From Acetobacter oeni (GTDB lineage: Bacteria > Pseudomonadota > Alphaproteobacteria > Acetobacterales > Acetobacteraceae), in assembly GCF_011516825.1 (NCBI RefSeq), contig NZ_WOTA01000023.1, forward strand, positions 1-58,465: 58,465 bases of DNA, written 5' to 3'. The first letter of the stretch is position 1; each line of letters starts with the position of its first letter. The notes beneath the pieces are model-generated. The model had not been told where the DNA came from and did not search any database. It was given only the letters and a program-made list of their open reading frames with translations. A program made the position numbers and the translations under genes. Shown one piece after another: positions 17,563 through 26,502 of this stretch.

Positions 17563-17862
17563 TCAGGCGACTTTGGCCTGATAATGTAGTGGTTCTGCCC
17601 GCAGCATTGATTGTCTCCGTGTCTCGATTGCTCTCCAGCTGATCGGATGTCCGACGGCCAGCGGCTCAAGTCCTGCCTGCTCGCGGGCAGTACTGCATGT
17701 TCTGAAATGAATATTGTGCTGCATTTTTTGCGATCTGCGATGAATAAAGCTCCGACTTACTCCCAGAATTTTTGCAGCATTTCGGAGAGTCATCTTCTTT
17801 TTATCAAGAAGAAAGACAAGTTTTTCGTCCAGGTCAGGTGACCAAGTCAGGGCGCGAGGCAT
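17563..17862 (-). CDS. Small helix-turn-helix protein of unknown role
   Basis: 99 residues. The N-terminal half (about 5-47: TWSPDLDEKLVFLLDKKKMT, then LRNAAKILGVSRSFIHRRSQ) reads as a resolvase/AsnC-like HTH. The C-terminal part contains LAVGHPISWRAI, a GHPxSW motif I associate with small HTH proteins in acetic acid bacteria, although I could not check this. GAGAGAG precedes the ATG, which supports expression. It may be a DNA-binding regulator; no target is apparent. It borders the AT-rich gap to the right. Confidence 0.6.
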   Translation of the reverse strand: MPRALTWSPDLDEKLVFLLDKKKMTLRNAAKILGVSRSFIHRRSQKMQHNIHFRTCSTAREQAGLEPLAVGHPISWRAIETRRQSMLRAEPLHYQAKVA

Positions 17863-18436
17863 AAATACTCTCTCTTGTTTGCCGTGAATGGGTGAACGGC
17901 CTCATTATTCCGATACCTGCTGAAAAGCGAAGCTGAGAATTAACGATTCATTAACGTGACCTCATGTGTTGCAATAATTTTGAGTGGAAAAAAATTTTTT
18001 GTATTTGTTATTAAAGAACAGGAATGGCATTCGACATTTCGATAATTGAAAATTTATTATGGAATAAGAAGATTTATTTTATGATATTATGTATATAAAA
18101 TGACGCTATATAATTAAAAAAAAGACGGACGCAGAGTCTTTCGTAACACGTTTAAATTCTATGTATTGTGCTATTACCTTGAAAAATCAGACTTAATTTT
18201 GGGTTTGGCCGAGATGTCCCGATGCTCGGGCGGTTACCTGGAGAAGGTTCCGACATGAATTGAAAAACGTTGTATTATAAAGGCTTCAGTGCGGGTATTA
18301 CTTCATTATGTGAGGTTTTACCTGATGCGTGTCTGGGTATGGAGTTCGGGTTCCGCGGTCGTTTCAATGCGGGGCGCACGGGAGAATCCGGAACTCTGTG
18401 TTTTTTATGCGGCGGCCTGCGAACGGCTGAGATGCC
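17863..18436. other. Gene-free, very AT-rich intergenic region
   Basis: About 570 bases without a supported gene. From about 17940 to 18200 the sequence is roughly three-quarters A+T, in sharp contrast to the GC-rich flanks, and it has several TATAAT-like strings. A hairpin, AAAGAC/GTCTTT, spans 18121-18141, and a compact multi-stem element is at 18214-18256. No DnaA boxes, inverted terminal repeats or transposase remnants were recognised. Confidence 0.7.
18214..18256 (+). ncRNA. Candidate structured RNA (three-way-junction-like element)
   Basis: ATGTC (18214-18218) can pair with GACAT (18252-18256). Inside are two hairpins: CCCGA-TGC-TCGGG (18218-18230; its first C is shared with the outer stem) and ACCT-GGAGA-AGGT (18236-18248). 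This is a possible junction fold in the GC-rich tail of the AT-rich gap, 180 bases from the 3' end of ubiA on the other strand. No known riboswitch class was recognised, and strand and expression are unknown. Confidence 0.3.
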
Positions 18437-19363
18437 TCAGCCCGCCTGTCCCGCGACGCAGGCCAGCATGATGCCGAGTCCGATATTCCGGTTCGCCCGG
18501 AACTGCGCGAGGCAAAGGGCGGGGTCTCCGGGATTGACCGAGGCCGCCTGTTTCAGGAGGATTCCGACGCAAAGCAATGCGACGGGATAAAACCACGGCC
18601 CGGTATGAGCGAGCGCCCCGGCGCCGAGCAGAGCGCAGCCGGCCGCGCCGTAGCATAATCCTGTGAAGGCCCGGGCCTGCCCGGCCATGAGGCGTGAGGT
18701 GGATTTCACGCCGATGCGGGCATCGTCGTCCATATCCTGGAACCCGTAGATCGTATCGAAGCCGAGCTGCCAGAGGATCGTCGCGAGATAGAGGGCGGCC
18801 TGGGCCAGGTCGCAGCGGTCCGTGACTGCCGCGTAACCCATCGGGGCTCCGAAGCCGAAGGTGAATCCCATGACCAGTTGCGGCCACCAGGTGTACCGTT
18901 TGGCGAGCGGGTAGAGGCCGACAAGGATCAGGGAGGAGGCGCCAAGCAGTTGTGTGAGCGGGTTCAGCTGAAGCAGGATCAGGAGGCCGGCGAAGAGAAG
19001 GGCGACGAGAAAAAAGGCGGCGTGGCGCATACGCAGGGCGCCCGATGCGAGGGGTCTGCCGGCTGTGCGGGCGACCTGCCGGTCTATGTCGCGGTCCCAC
19101 ATATCGTTGACGACGCATCCGGCGGATCGCATCACGATGCTGCCGATCCCGAAGAGGGCCAGAAGGCGCAGACGTTCGCCGGGCGGGATGGCGCCGCCTG
19201 CGTCTGGCAGGAGGATTCCCCAGGCGCCGGGAAGGAAGAGGAGCCAGGTGCCGACGGGCCGGTCCAGGCGGGCAAGAAGAGCGTACGGGCGTATTGATGG
19301 CGGGAGACGGGCGATCCATCCCGTGGTGCGAATGTCGGTATGGGGGGTGACAGGGCTCGGCAC
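18437..19363 (-). CDS. ubiA: 4-hydroxybenzoate polyprenyltransferase
   Basis: 308 residues, multi-pass membrane prenyltransferase. The N-terminal LLARLDRPVGTWLLFLPGAWG matches UbiA, and the two Asp-rich prenyl-diphosphate/Mg2+ sites are NDMWDRDID and YGFQDMDDDARIGVKST. About eight hydrophobic segments follow. It attaches the polyprenyl tail to 4-hydroxybenzoate in ubiquinone synthesis, the electron carrier that receives electrons from the organism's periplasmic dehydrogenases. It is divergent from rsmE. Confidence 0.95.
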   Translation of the reverse strand: MPSPVTPHTDIRTTGWIARLPPSIRPYALLARLDRPVGTWLLFLPGAWGILLPDAGGAIPPGERLRLLALFGIGSIVMRSAGCVVNDMWDRDIDRQVARTAGRPLASGALRMRHAAFFLVALLFAGLLILLQLNPLTQLLGASSLILVGLYPLAKRYTWWPQLVMGFTFGFGAPMGYAAVTDRCDLAQAALYLATILWQLGFDTIYGFQDMDDDARIGVKSTSRLMAGQARAFTGLCYGAAGCALLGAGALAHTGPWFYPVALLCVGILLKQAASVNPGDPALCLAQFRANRNIGLGIMLACVAGQAG

Positions 19364-19542
19364 CGCGCTCTCTCCGGCTTGTAGTATAGAAGATGCGGAT
19401 CGGTTGACGATTCGTATCGGCAGGCTTGACCGGCGGGCTGATCCCGCCGAAATGCGACCGATTGATGGGGACTGGATCTGTCGTGGTCAATGGGCGACGG
19501 ATTTCGGGCGCAATGAAAGCTGTGGGCGGGGGGATAAAGCTG

Positions 19543-20322
19543 ATGTCGACACTGCACACGCTGCCGCGTCTGTTTGTCTCTCCCGGGGGGGTGGAAGACC
19601 GGTCATGCGTTCTGGAGGCCGGGGCAGTCTGTCCGATGTCTCCGGAGCAGGCGCGGTATCTGGGGACGGTCATGCGGCGCAAAGAGGGCGACGAGGTTCG
19701 TCTTTTCAATGAGCGCGATGGAGAGTGGCTGGCCCGGATTGCCGGTCTGCGCCGCGATCAGGGTGCGTTCTCGCCTGAGCGGAGGCTGCGTTCTCCCGAG
19801 ACGGAAGAGGGGCCGGTGCTGGCCTTTGCGCTGCTCAAACGGGATGCGACGGATCTGGTCATCCGTATGGGAACGGAGCTGGGTGTCCGGCGGTTTATTC
19901 CGCTCATTACGGAACGGACTGTCGGGCAGCGTGTGAATGGCAGTCGTCTCGAATCGATTGCGACCGAGGCGGCGGAGCAGTGCGAGCGACTGAGCGTGCC
20001 GGACATTGCGGAGCCTGTCCGGTTTATGGAGTTCCTGGGGGCGTGGCCGGAGAACAATCGTCTGTTTGCCGCTGTTGAAAGACTTTGTGAGCGGGAATCT
20101 GCCGATAAAATCACACAGAAAAGCAAAGATGTGTTTTCTGAAGCCTGCATCGGGGACGGGATTCTCATCGGTCCTGAAGGCGGGTTCGGTGCCGCGGAAC
20201 TTGACGCCATGCTTGCCCGCCCCTTTGTTACGCCCATAACACTGGGCAACAGGATTCTGCGTGCCGGAACGGCTGTTGCCGCTGCGCTCGCTCTGTTCGA
20301 TTCCCGGATCCGAAACGCCTGA
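19543..20322 (+). CDS. rsmE: 16S rRNA (uracil1498-N3)-methyltransferase
   Basis: 259 residues. An N-terminal PUA-like domain (RLFV, RYLGTVMRRKEGDEVRLFN) precedes a SPOUT knot whose C-terminal SAM-binding segment reads IGPEGGFGAAELDAM, then VTPITLGNRILRAGTAVAAAL, the strongest RsmE signature. The frame opens at 19426, but MSTLHTLPRLFV at 19543 has a purine-rich GGGGGATAAAG before it and fits the family start. It methylates U1498 in the decoding centre of 16S rRNA. A strong terminator follows. Confidence 0.93.
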   Translation: MSTLHTLPRLFVSPGGVEDRSCVLEAGAVCPMSPEQARYLGTVMRRKEGDEVRLFNERDGEWLARIAGLRRDQGAFSPERRLRSPETEEGPVLAFALLKRDATDLVIRMGTELGVRRFIPLITERTVGQRVNGSRLESIATEAAEQCERLSVPDIAEPVRFMEFLGAWPENNRLFAAVERLCERESADKITQKSKDVFSEACIGDGILIGPEGGFGAAELDAMLARPFVTPITLGNRILRAGTAVAAALALFDSRIRNA

Positions 20323-20329
20323 GGCGCGG

Positions 20330-20373
20330 TGGCCGGTCGGAGTGGGCATTTCCACCCCGACCGGCCATTGTTT
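20330..20373 (+). terminator. Terminator after rsmE
   Basis: GGCCGGTCGGAGTGG and CCACCCCGACCGGCC form a 15-bp stem with one mismatch, followed by ATTGTTT. Confidence 0.8.
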
Positions 20374-20398
20374 GCCCTGACTGGAAGCTGTTGCGCCG

Positions 20399-21802
20399 AT
20401 GTCAAATCCCGCTGACGAGGATGTTCGCCCCGTTGTGTCCACAAAGGAGCTCGTGGACGTACTGGCGGCGGGCTGCAAACCCCGGGACGCCTGGCGGATC
20501 GGCACGGAGCATGAAAAGTTTGGGTTCGTTCGTCCTGAGTCGGCCCGGCCCGGGCGTCCGGCTTTTTCCGCGCCGGCCTATGCGCCTGACGGCATTGAAG
20601 CGCTGCTTCTGGCGATGGAGGCGCAGGGCGACTGGACGGCTATTTTCGACGGCAAACCGATTATTGGCCTGAAAGGGCAGGGCGACAACCAGGGTGGGGC
20701 GATCTCCCTGGAGCCCGCGGGTCAGTTCGAGTTGTCGGGCGCGCCTCTGGCGACGCTTCATGAGACGGCCGATGAATTTTCGCGGCATTTCAGGGCGTTG
20801 CGCGGGCCGGCCAGGAAGCTTGGGCTGGGCTTTGCGCCGCTTGGATTTCATCCGCTGGCCACGCGCGCGGAGCTGCCGTGGATGCCGAAAAGTCGCTATG
20901 CGATTATGCGGAACTACATGCCGAAAGTCGGTTCGCTCGGGCTTGATATGATGCAGCGGACCTGCACGGTGCAGGTCAATCTCGATTTTGCGTCTGAAAC
21001 GGACATGGCGCGGAAGATGAAGGTTTCGCTGGCGTTGCAGCCGGTCGCGACGGCGTTGTTTGCCAATTCTCCTTTTTATGAGGGCAGGCCGAATGGCTGG
21101 CTGTCCAATCGCGCGCGGATATGGACCGATACGGACAACGCCCGGTCAGGGATGCCTGAGATCTGCTTCCGGGATGATTTCGGTTTCGCGTCCTATGTCG
21201 AATGGGCGCTTGATGTTCCGATGTATTTTATCGTGCGCGATGGAAAGTTGATTGATGTGGCCGGGCGTTCGTTCCGGGCCTGGCTGGCTGGCGAGCGGCA
21301 GGACGGTCTTGACGGGTTTACGCCGACGATCGGAGATTTCGAGGACCATCTGACGACCGTGTTTCCGGATGTGAGGCTTAAGACGTTCCTCGAAATGCGT
21401 GGGGCGGATGCGGGTTCACCGGAGATGATGCTGGCGCAGTCGGCGCTGTGGACCGGGCTTTTGTACGATGATGCCGCCCTGTCCGCCGCTGAGGCTCTGG
21501 TGCGTGAGCATGATTATGAAAGTTACCGGACGTTGCGGGGCGATGTTCCCGCACGGGGGCTTGAAACGCCGTTTGGCGCGGGGACGGTACGGGACGTGGC
21601 AGCGCGTATGGTAGCGATCGCTGCCGATGGTTTGCGTGGCAGGGATCTGCGTGATGCTGACGGGCGCGATGAGACGGTCTGTCTCGCGCCTCTTTTTGCC
21701 ATTGCCGCCGGGGGGGCGACCCAGGCTGAACACTGGCTTGCCCGATATGAGGGGCCGTGGGCCGGGGATACATCGCGGATTCTGTCTGAAGCGGAAGTCT
21801 GA
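20399..21802 (+). CDS. gshA: Glutamate-cysteine ligase (alphaproteobacterial/plant type)
   Basis: 467 residues. WRIGTEHEKFGF near residue 35 is the N-terminal signature of the plant/alphaproteobacterial GCS2-like class, followed by GLKGQGDNQGGAISLEPAGQFELSG, MMQRTCTVQVNLDF, SNRARIWTDTD and a C-terminal region typical of the class. It makes gamma-glutamylcysteine, the first step to glutathione. In plant homologues the activity is redox-regulated, which cannot be judged here. A perfect 10-bp inverted repeat overlaps the stop codon (21791-21820). Confidence 0.94.
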   Translation: MSNPADEDVRPVVSTKELVDVLAAGCKPRDAWRIGTEHEKFGFVRPESARPGRPAFSAPAYAPDGIEALLLAMEAQGDWTAIFDGKPIIGLKGQGDNQGGAISLEPAGQFELSGAPLATLHETADEFSRHFRALRGPARKLGLGFAPLGFHPLATRAELPWMPKSRYAIMRNYMPKVGSLGLDMMQRTCTVQVNLDFASETDMARKMKVSLALQPVATALFANSPFYEGRPNGWLSNRARIWTDTDNARSGMPEICFRDDFGFASYVEWALDVPMYFIVRDGKLIDVAGRSFRAWLAGERQDGLDGFTPTIGDFEDHLTTVFPDVRLKTFLEMRGADAGSPEMMLAQSALWTGLLYDDAALSAAEALVREHDYESYRTLRGDVPARGLETPFGAGTVRDVAARMVAIAADGLRGRDLRDADGRDETVCLAPLFAIAAGGATQAEHWLARYEGPWAGDTSRILSEAEV

Positions 21803-21820
21803 GCGGCGTGAGACTTCCGC
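21791..21820 (+). terminator. Stem-loop spanning the gshA stop codon
   Basis: GCGGAAGTCT (21791-21800) pairs perfectly with AGACTTCCGC (21811-21820) around a 10-base loop holding the TGA. No T-run follows, so it is either a non-classical terminator or a 3'-end stabiliser. Confidence 0.5.
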
Positions 21821-21893
21821 CATCGCCGGCTTCTGACCGCGATGACGGTCGTGCCGGCATTGTTTATGCGGTCCGGCCGGATGTTTTCGCAGA

Positions 21894-23789
21894 ATGTCTG
21901 TAAATCCGGCTTTCCCGGAAGAGGGCGACGGGCGCGAGGCTCCTCCCGTCCGGTTGCGGCTGATGGAGACATCCGATCTCCATATGTTTGTTTATGCGTG
22001 GGATTATTACCGGGCGTGTGAAGATAACACGGTAGGGCTTGCCCGCGTTGCCAGTCTGATCCGCGCGGCTCGCGCGGAATCGGAGAACAGTCTGCTTTTT
22101 GACAATGGCGATATTGTTCAGGGGAATCCTCTGGGCGACTATATTGCGCTTCCGGGGCATCTGAAAGCAGAGGATGGCCACCGGATGTTCCGGGCCATGA
22201 ACCGGCTGGGCTATGACGCCGCCACGCTGGGCAACCATGAGTTTAATTACGGCCTGTCCTTTCTTGAAGAGGCGTTGCGGAGCGCTGATTTTCCGTTCGT
22301 CTGCGCGAATGCTGAATATGTCGACGGAACGCCTCTGGTGCCGCGGGAGATCGTTCTTGAGCGGGAGGTAACGGATAAAGCCGGGCAGGTTCATCAACTC
22401 AGAATTGGCGTTATTGGCTTTTTGCCGCCGCAGATTGTCATCTGGGATGCAATGCATCTGGCGGGGCGGGTGACGACGACTGACATTGTTGAAGCCGCGC
22501 GGCGGTATGTGCCGGCGTTACGCGCGCGCTGTGATGTGCTGGTCGCTCTCTGTCATTCCGGGATCTCGTCGGCGCCGCGTCAGGGCGGAGATGAGAACGC
22601 GGCGTTATATCTGGCGGAGGAGCCAGGCATTGATGTGGTGTTTGCGGGTCATGCCCATCGTGTCTTTCCGGGGCCGGATTATGACGGGCTGGCCGGTGTC
22701 GATGCGCAGGCCGGCAGGCTGGCGGGCAAGCCTGCGGTCATGCCGGGGTTCTGGGGCAGCCATCTCGGCGTGATTGACCTCGAATTACGGATCGGAGTTT
22801 CCGGCTGGTATGTGGCGGACTCTCAGTGTGAGGTCCGGCCCGTTTATAAGCGTGAGTCGGGTGCGGTCGTTCCGCTTGCGCGGGATGATGCGTTGATTGT
22901 CGAGACGGCCTTGTCCGAGCATGAGGCGACGATTGCCTGGATGGCGCGGCAGGCTGGTGAAACAGAGCTGCCACTGAATACATACTTTACTTTCCTGCAG
23001 CCGGACCCGTGCCTGGCTCTGATCAATGCCGCGCAGCTCTGGTATGTACGACCGCTTCTGGCGGGGACGGATGCCGGGTCCCTGCCGCTGCTGTCGGCGG
23101 CCACGCCGTTTAAGGCGGGCGGGCTGTCTTCGGATGCGTTCGTCGATATTCCCGCCGGACCCCTGACGATGAGGGATCTGGCGAACATATATACTTTCAC
23201 GAATACCATCTGTGTTCTGCGCTGTAGCGGCGCCGAGGTGAAGGAATGGCTTGAAAAATCGGCGGTGGTTTTCAATCGGATCGTGCCTGGTGTGACAGTG
23301 CCGCAGAGGCTGCTTGCATCCGATGTGCCGGCTTATAATTTTGATGTCATCGCCGGTGTGACCTATGCGATCGATGTCACGCAGCCGGCCCGTTATACAG
23401 CCGCGGGTATGCTGGTTTGTCCCGACGCGCACAGGATCAGGGATCTCCGTTTCGACGGCGTGCCTGTTGATCCGGATCAGTCGTTTGCGATGGTTACGAA
23501 TAATTACCGGGCAGGCGGGGGCGGGCATTTTGCCGGCACGGGCAGTGACCATGTCGTGCTCACCGGGCCTGATGGAAACCGGGATGCGGTTATCCGTTAT
23601 GTGACGCATCAGGGAAGCATCAGTCCTTCGCTCGAAACGGTATGGCGCTTTGCCTGCCCGTCTGAACCTGTCACGGTCTTTGTTGAACTGCCGCCAGCGG
23701 CGGCGGTGCTGGCCGGCCGGAATGAGATGTTACAGCGGGAGGACGGAGGGGAAGACGGATTCGACCGTTACACTTTTGTCCTTTCGTAA
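21894..23789 (+). CDS. cpdB: 2',3'-cyclic-nucleotide 2'-phosphodiesterase/3'-nucleotidase family protein, no signal peptide
   Basis: 631 residues. The calcineurin-like metallophosphatase domain (about 20-350) has ETSDLHMF, DNGDIVQGNPLGDY, LGNHEFNYG, CHSGISS and AGHAHRVFPG, all metal ligands present. The 5'-nucleotidase C-terminal domain follows (about 370-600; TFTNTICVLRCSGAEVKEWLE, FAMVTNNYRAGGGG). CpdB is normally periplasmic and scavenges nucleotides, but here the polar N-terminus (MSVNPAFPEEGDGREAPP) shows no signal peptide and no upstream in-frame extension with one. It may be cytoplasmic. Symbol by family similarity. Confidence 0.85.
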   Translation: MSVNPAFPEEGDGREAPPVRLRLMETSDLHMFVYAWDYYRACEDNTVGLARVASLIRAARAESENSLLFDNGDIVQGNPLGDYIALPGHLKAEDGHRMFRAMNRLGYDAATLGNHEFNYGLSFLEEALRSADFPFVCANAEYVDGTPLVPREIVLEREVTDKAGQVHQLRIGVIGFLPPQIVIWDAMHLAGRVTTTDIVEAARRYVPALRARCDVLVALCHSGISSAPRQGGDENAALYLAEEPGIDVVFAGHAHRVFPGPDYDGLAGVDAQAGRLAGKPAVMPGFWGSHLGVIDLELRIGVSGWYVADSQCEVRPVYKRESGAVVPLARDDALIVETALSEHEATIAWMARQAGETELPLNTYFTFLQPDPCLALINAAQLWYVRPLLAGTDAGSLPLLSAATPFKAGGLSSDAFVDIPAGPLTMRDLANIYTFTNTICVLRCSGAEVKEWLEKSAVVFNRIVPGVTVPQRLLASDVPAYNFDVIAGVTYAIDVTQPARYTAAGMLVCPDAHRIRDLRFDGVPVDPDQSFAMVTNNYRAGGGGHFAGTGSDHVVLTGPDGNRDAVIRYVTHQGSISPSLETVWRFACPSEPVTVFVELPPAAAVLAGRNEMLQREDGGEDGFDRYTFVLS

Positions 23790-23976
23790 AGTGCTGTTTG
23801 ATCCGGTTAAATAAAATTTCCCCTCGTATCATAAAAAAACCGTTATTCTGGTTTCTGATCTGTGTTTGTGAAGGAAATTGCCGGTTCCCGGTGTCGGGCC
23901 GCTGATCAGAAAAGGGGATGTTCCATGTGGGTATCCAGTCTGAAAATTCGGGACCGGAAGCGGTTATCTGTTACTT

Positions 23977-25137
23977 GTGCCAGTCGGTAGCAGGGTTGCA
24001 TATGGTCAGATGGTGCAATCTCCATCTGGCAACATTCAGCCGGAAGTGCCGGATTATTCCCGTGAAGGCTCCGATTGCGATGATTATTCCACCGCGATTG
24101 TTTCCTCTTATGCCCTGAAAGCAGTCTTCGCGCTCGGTCTGACCGGTGTTTTTCTGTCCCGGCAAATTCTTTCGGGCAGTCTGGTCGCTCCGTTCTGGTG
24201 GTGGGGGACTGCCGTTTTCTGTGTTGTTCTGGCGACGATATGTGTCCGTTCCACGAAAATCCGGCGCAGGGATGGTTATCTGATTGCTGTTGTGTGCGGC
24301 ATGGCCTTTCTGCAGCGCTGCACGTTCGCGCAGGCTCATGTCGGTGCGGAGGCTGAACTCTGTTATATTTCAGGCTGGATGATGGTGCTGGCTTTGCTTT
24401 GCCGGACATCGCTCAGTTTTCGTTTTTCGTTTTTTTTGCTGCTACTGACAGCGATCGGACCGGAATGGCTGCATCCTGAAGGCGGAATGCGGGTCGCGCT
24501 GTTGCTGACGGGGATGCTGTCTGTCGCTGCTTTTGTGCTGCGGAGCGCATTACAGAAAAAAACCGGGGCGCTTTACGATAAAATCCGTTATCTTCAGGTT
24601 CTGTCTTCAACGGACGAACTGACCGGCATCATGAATCGCCGTGCGTTTCCGGAGCGTGTGGAAATGTTCCGGCGGGAGGTGGATGCGCCTTTACGCTATC
24701 TTCTGTTACTTGATCTCGATAATTTCAAGCAGGTGAATGACCGTCACGGGCATCAGGCCGGGGACAGGGTGCTGACGGCGGTTGCCGCTGCGATTCTCGC
24801 GGTGCCGGGTGTTGTTGCGCTGGGGCGTCTTGGCGGGGAAGAGTTTGGTGCGGTGCTGGAAGTCGGGCGGGATGTCATCGGTTGCCGGGCGAATGCCGTT
24901 CTTGAGGCTGTTGCAGCCTGTTCGTGGGAGGGACAACTGGTCTCCGCGAGCGCGGGGGGTGTTAAGCTGGCCATGGGCCGCACTGTGGAGCTGAGTCTCG
25001 CCTGTGCCGACGCTGCGATGTATCGTTCGAAAATGAGCGGCAAGGGCAGATTTACACTCTTTTCGCCTGAGACGACTGTGGTTTTCAGGGCGGAGGACGG
25101 GACCAGCCAGACGCCGGATAAACCTGTTCTGGCATAA
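23977..25137 (+). CDS. Membrane-anchored diguanylate cyclase (GGDEF protein)
   Basis: 386 residues from GTG 23977; ATG 24010 is an alternative start. About five hydrophobic segments lie in residues 45-190. The GGDEF domain spans about 205-370 (STDELTGIMNRRAF, LLLLDLDNFKQVNDRHGHQA, RLGGEEFG at 284-291). The active-site GGEEF is intact, so it should make cyclic di-GMP from GTP. The RxxD inhibitory site expected five residues before GGEEF is absent (PGVV instead), so feedback inhibition is probably lost. The membrane sensor part was not assigned to a named domain. No EAL domain. Confidence 0.9.
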   Translation: MPVGSRVAYGQMVQSPSGNIQPEVPDYSREGSDCDDYSTAIVSSYALKAVFALGLTGVFLSRQILSGSLVAPFWWWGTAVFCVVLATICVRSTKIRRRDGYLIAVVCGMAFLQRCTFAQAHVGAEAELCYISGWMMVLALLCRTSLSFRFSFFLLLLTAIGPEWLHPEGGMRVALLLTGMLSVAAFVLRSALQKKTGALYDKIRYLQVLSSTDELTGIMNRRAFPERVEMFRREVDAPLRYLLLLDLDNFKQVNDRHGHQAGDRVLTAVAAAILAVPGVVALGRLGGEEFGAVLEVGRDVIGCRANAVLEAVAACSWEGQLVSASAGGVKLAMGRTVELSLACADAAMYRSKMSGKGRFTLFSPETTVVFRAEDGTSQTPDKPVLA

Positions 25138-25230
25138 GGCGCTTTCTCCGGTTTCGGCCTCCGGTTTCGGCGGTCCGCAACGGGCGTATGCTTGACGACA
25201 GCGATTTCCACCCGCATTGCTGCCTGCATT

Positions 25231-26394
25231 ATGCGTGTTGCCGCCATTCTTCTCGCCGCCGGACAGGGCAGCCGTTATGCGGCTTCCACCGGCCATACGA
25301 TCGCCAAGCAGTTTGTGACGCTTGCCGGACGTCCTGTCATTCGCCATGCAGCGGAGGCCTTGCTGCCTCATATTGCGCTGTTGCAGCCGGTTGGCGATCC
25401 GGGTCTCCTGCGGGAAGCGCTGGACGGACTGGCCACGCTGCCGCCGGTTGAAGGCGGAGCGGAGCGGCAGGATAGTGTGCGTGCTGGTCTTGAAGCGCTG
25501 GATGCTCTTCCTGAAGATCAGAAACCTGACCTTGTGCTGGTTCACGACGGGGCGCGTCCGTATGTTCCGGGGCGGCTGATCGAGGATGTGGTTGCGGCTC
25601 TGGCGTTGCATCCGGGCGCCATTCCGGCGGTGCCGGTGGCCGATACGCTCAAGCGTGGCGAGAATGGTGTTATTACGGGAACGGTGTCACGGGACAGGCT
25701 GTTTCGCGCGCAGACGCCTCAGGGCTTCCGTTTTGCCCTGCTGCGTGATCTGCATCGGTCCGCAGCGGCGCAGAGCGGTTCCACAGCGACTGATGATGCG
25801 CTTCTGCTTGAGAGCTCGGGCTTCAGCGTGGCGCTTGTTCCTGGTTCCGAAGACAATATCAAGCTGACTTATGAGGAGGATCTGGTGCGCCTGGAACGCC
25901 TGATTGGCCCGACCCTGCTGCCCCGCACCGGCTTCGGCTATGATGTTCATGCTTTTGCTGAAAATCGCCCGTTGATTATCTGTGGCATTACGATCCCTCA
26001 CACGCGGGGACTGGCGGGTCATTCCGATGCCGATGTTGGCATCCATGCGCTGTGTGACGCCATTTACGGTGCGCTGGCGGAAGGGGATATCGGGCGTCAT
26101 TTTCCGCCGAACCAGAACGAATGGAAAGATGCGGACAGTGCCCGCTTTCTTGTTCATGCGGGTGAGCTTGTTCGGAGCAAGGGCGGGATGCTGGTGAATG
26201 CCGATATCACGCTGATCTGTGAGCGCCCGAAAATCGGCCCTCATGCGACGGCCATGCGTGAAAGACTGGCTTCTCTGCTCCAGGTCGATATCGGCCGGAT
26301 CTCGGTGAAGGCCACGACGTCCGAACGTCTTGGCTTTACCGGTCGTGAAGAAGGCATAGCCTGTGCCGCGACGGCTACGGTTCTGGTTCCGTAG
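25231..26394 (+). CDS. ispDF: Bifunctional IspD/IspF (MEP pathway)
   Basis: 387 residues. The IspD cytidylyltransferase domain (about 1-225) has [22 protein letters not shown] and [10 protein letters not shown]. The IspF 2-C-methyl-D-erythritol 2,4-cyclodiphosphate synthase domain (about 230-387) has [42 protein letters not shown] and [17 protein letters not shown]. It catalyses two non-consecutive steps between MEP and cyclodiphosphate; IspE acts between them. ATG 25231 fits the family; an upstream TTG at 25192 is open. Such fusions are common in alphaproteobacteria. Confidence 0.96.
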   Translation: MRVAAILLAAGQGSRYAASTGHTIAKQFVTLAGRPVIRHAAEALLPHIALLQPVGDPGLLREALDGLATLPPVEGGAERQDSVRAGLEALDALPEDQKPDLVLVHDGARPYVPGRLIEDVVAALALHPGAIPAVPVADTLKRGENGVITGTVSRDRLFRAQTPQGFRFALLRDLHRSAAAQSGSTATDDALLLESSGFSVALVPGSEDNIKLTYEEDLVRLERLIGPTLLPRTGFGYDVHAFAENRPLIICGITIPHTRGLAGHSDADVGIHALCDAIYGALAEGDIGRHFPPNQNEWKDADSARFLVHAGELVRSKGGMLVNADITLICERPKIGPHATAMRERLASLLQVDIGRISVKATTSERLGFTGREEGIACAATATVLVP

Positions 26395-26502
26395 TATTCG
26401 GGCCGTGGTATTTTTATCCGGTTTCGAGGGGTGACCGGTGGCTTTCCCGTCTGTTCCGGGAAAGCTGATCTGTCCGGCCGGTCGGGAAGAGTCCGGTGTC
26501 TG

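Noticed and set aside
18270..18590. 106-codon ORF overlapping the 3' end of ubiA
   Set aside because: Mostly antisense to ubiA with no domain and no clear start signal.
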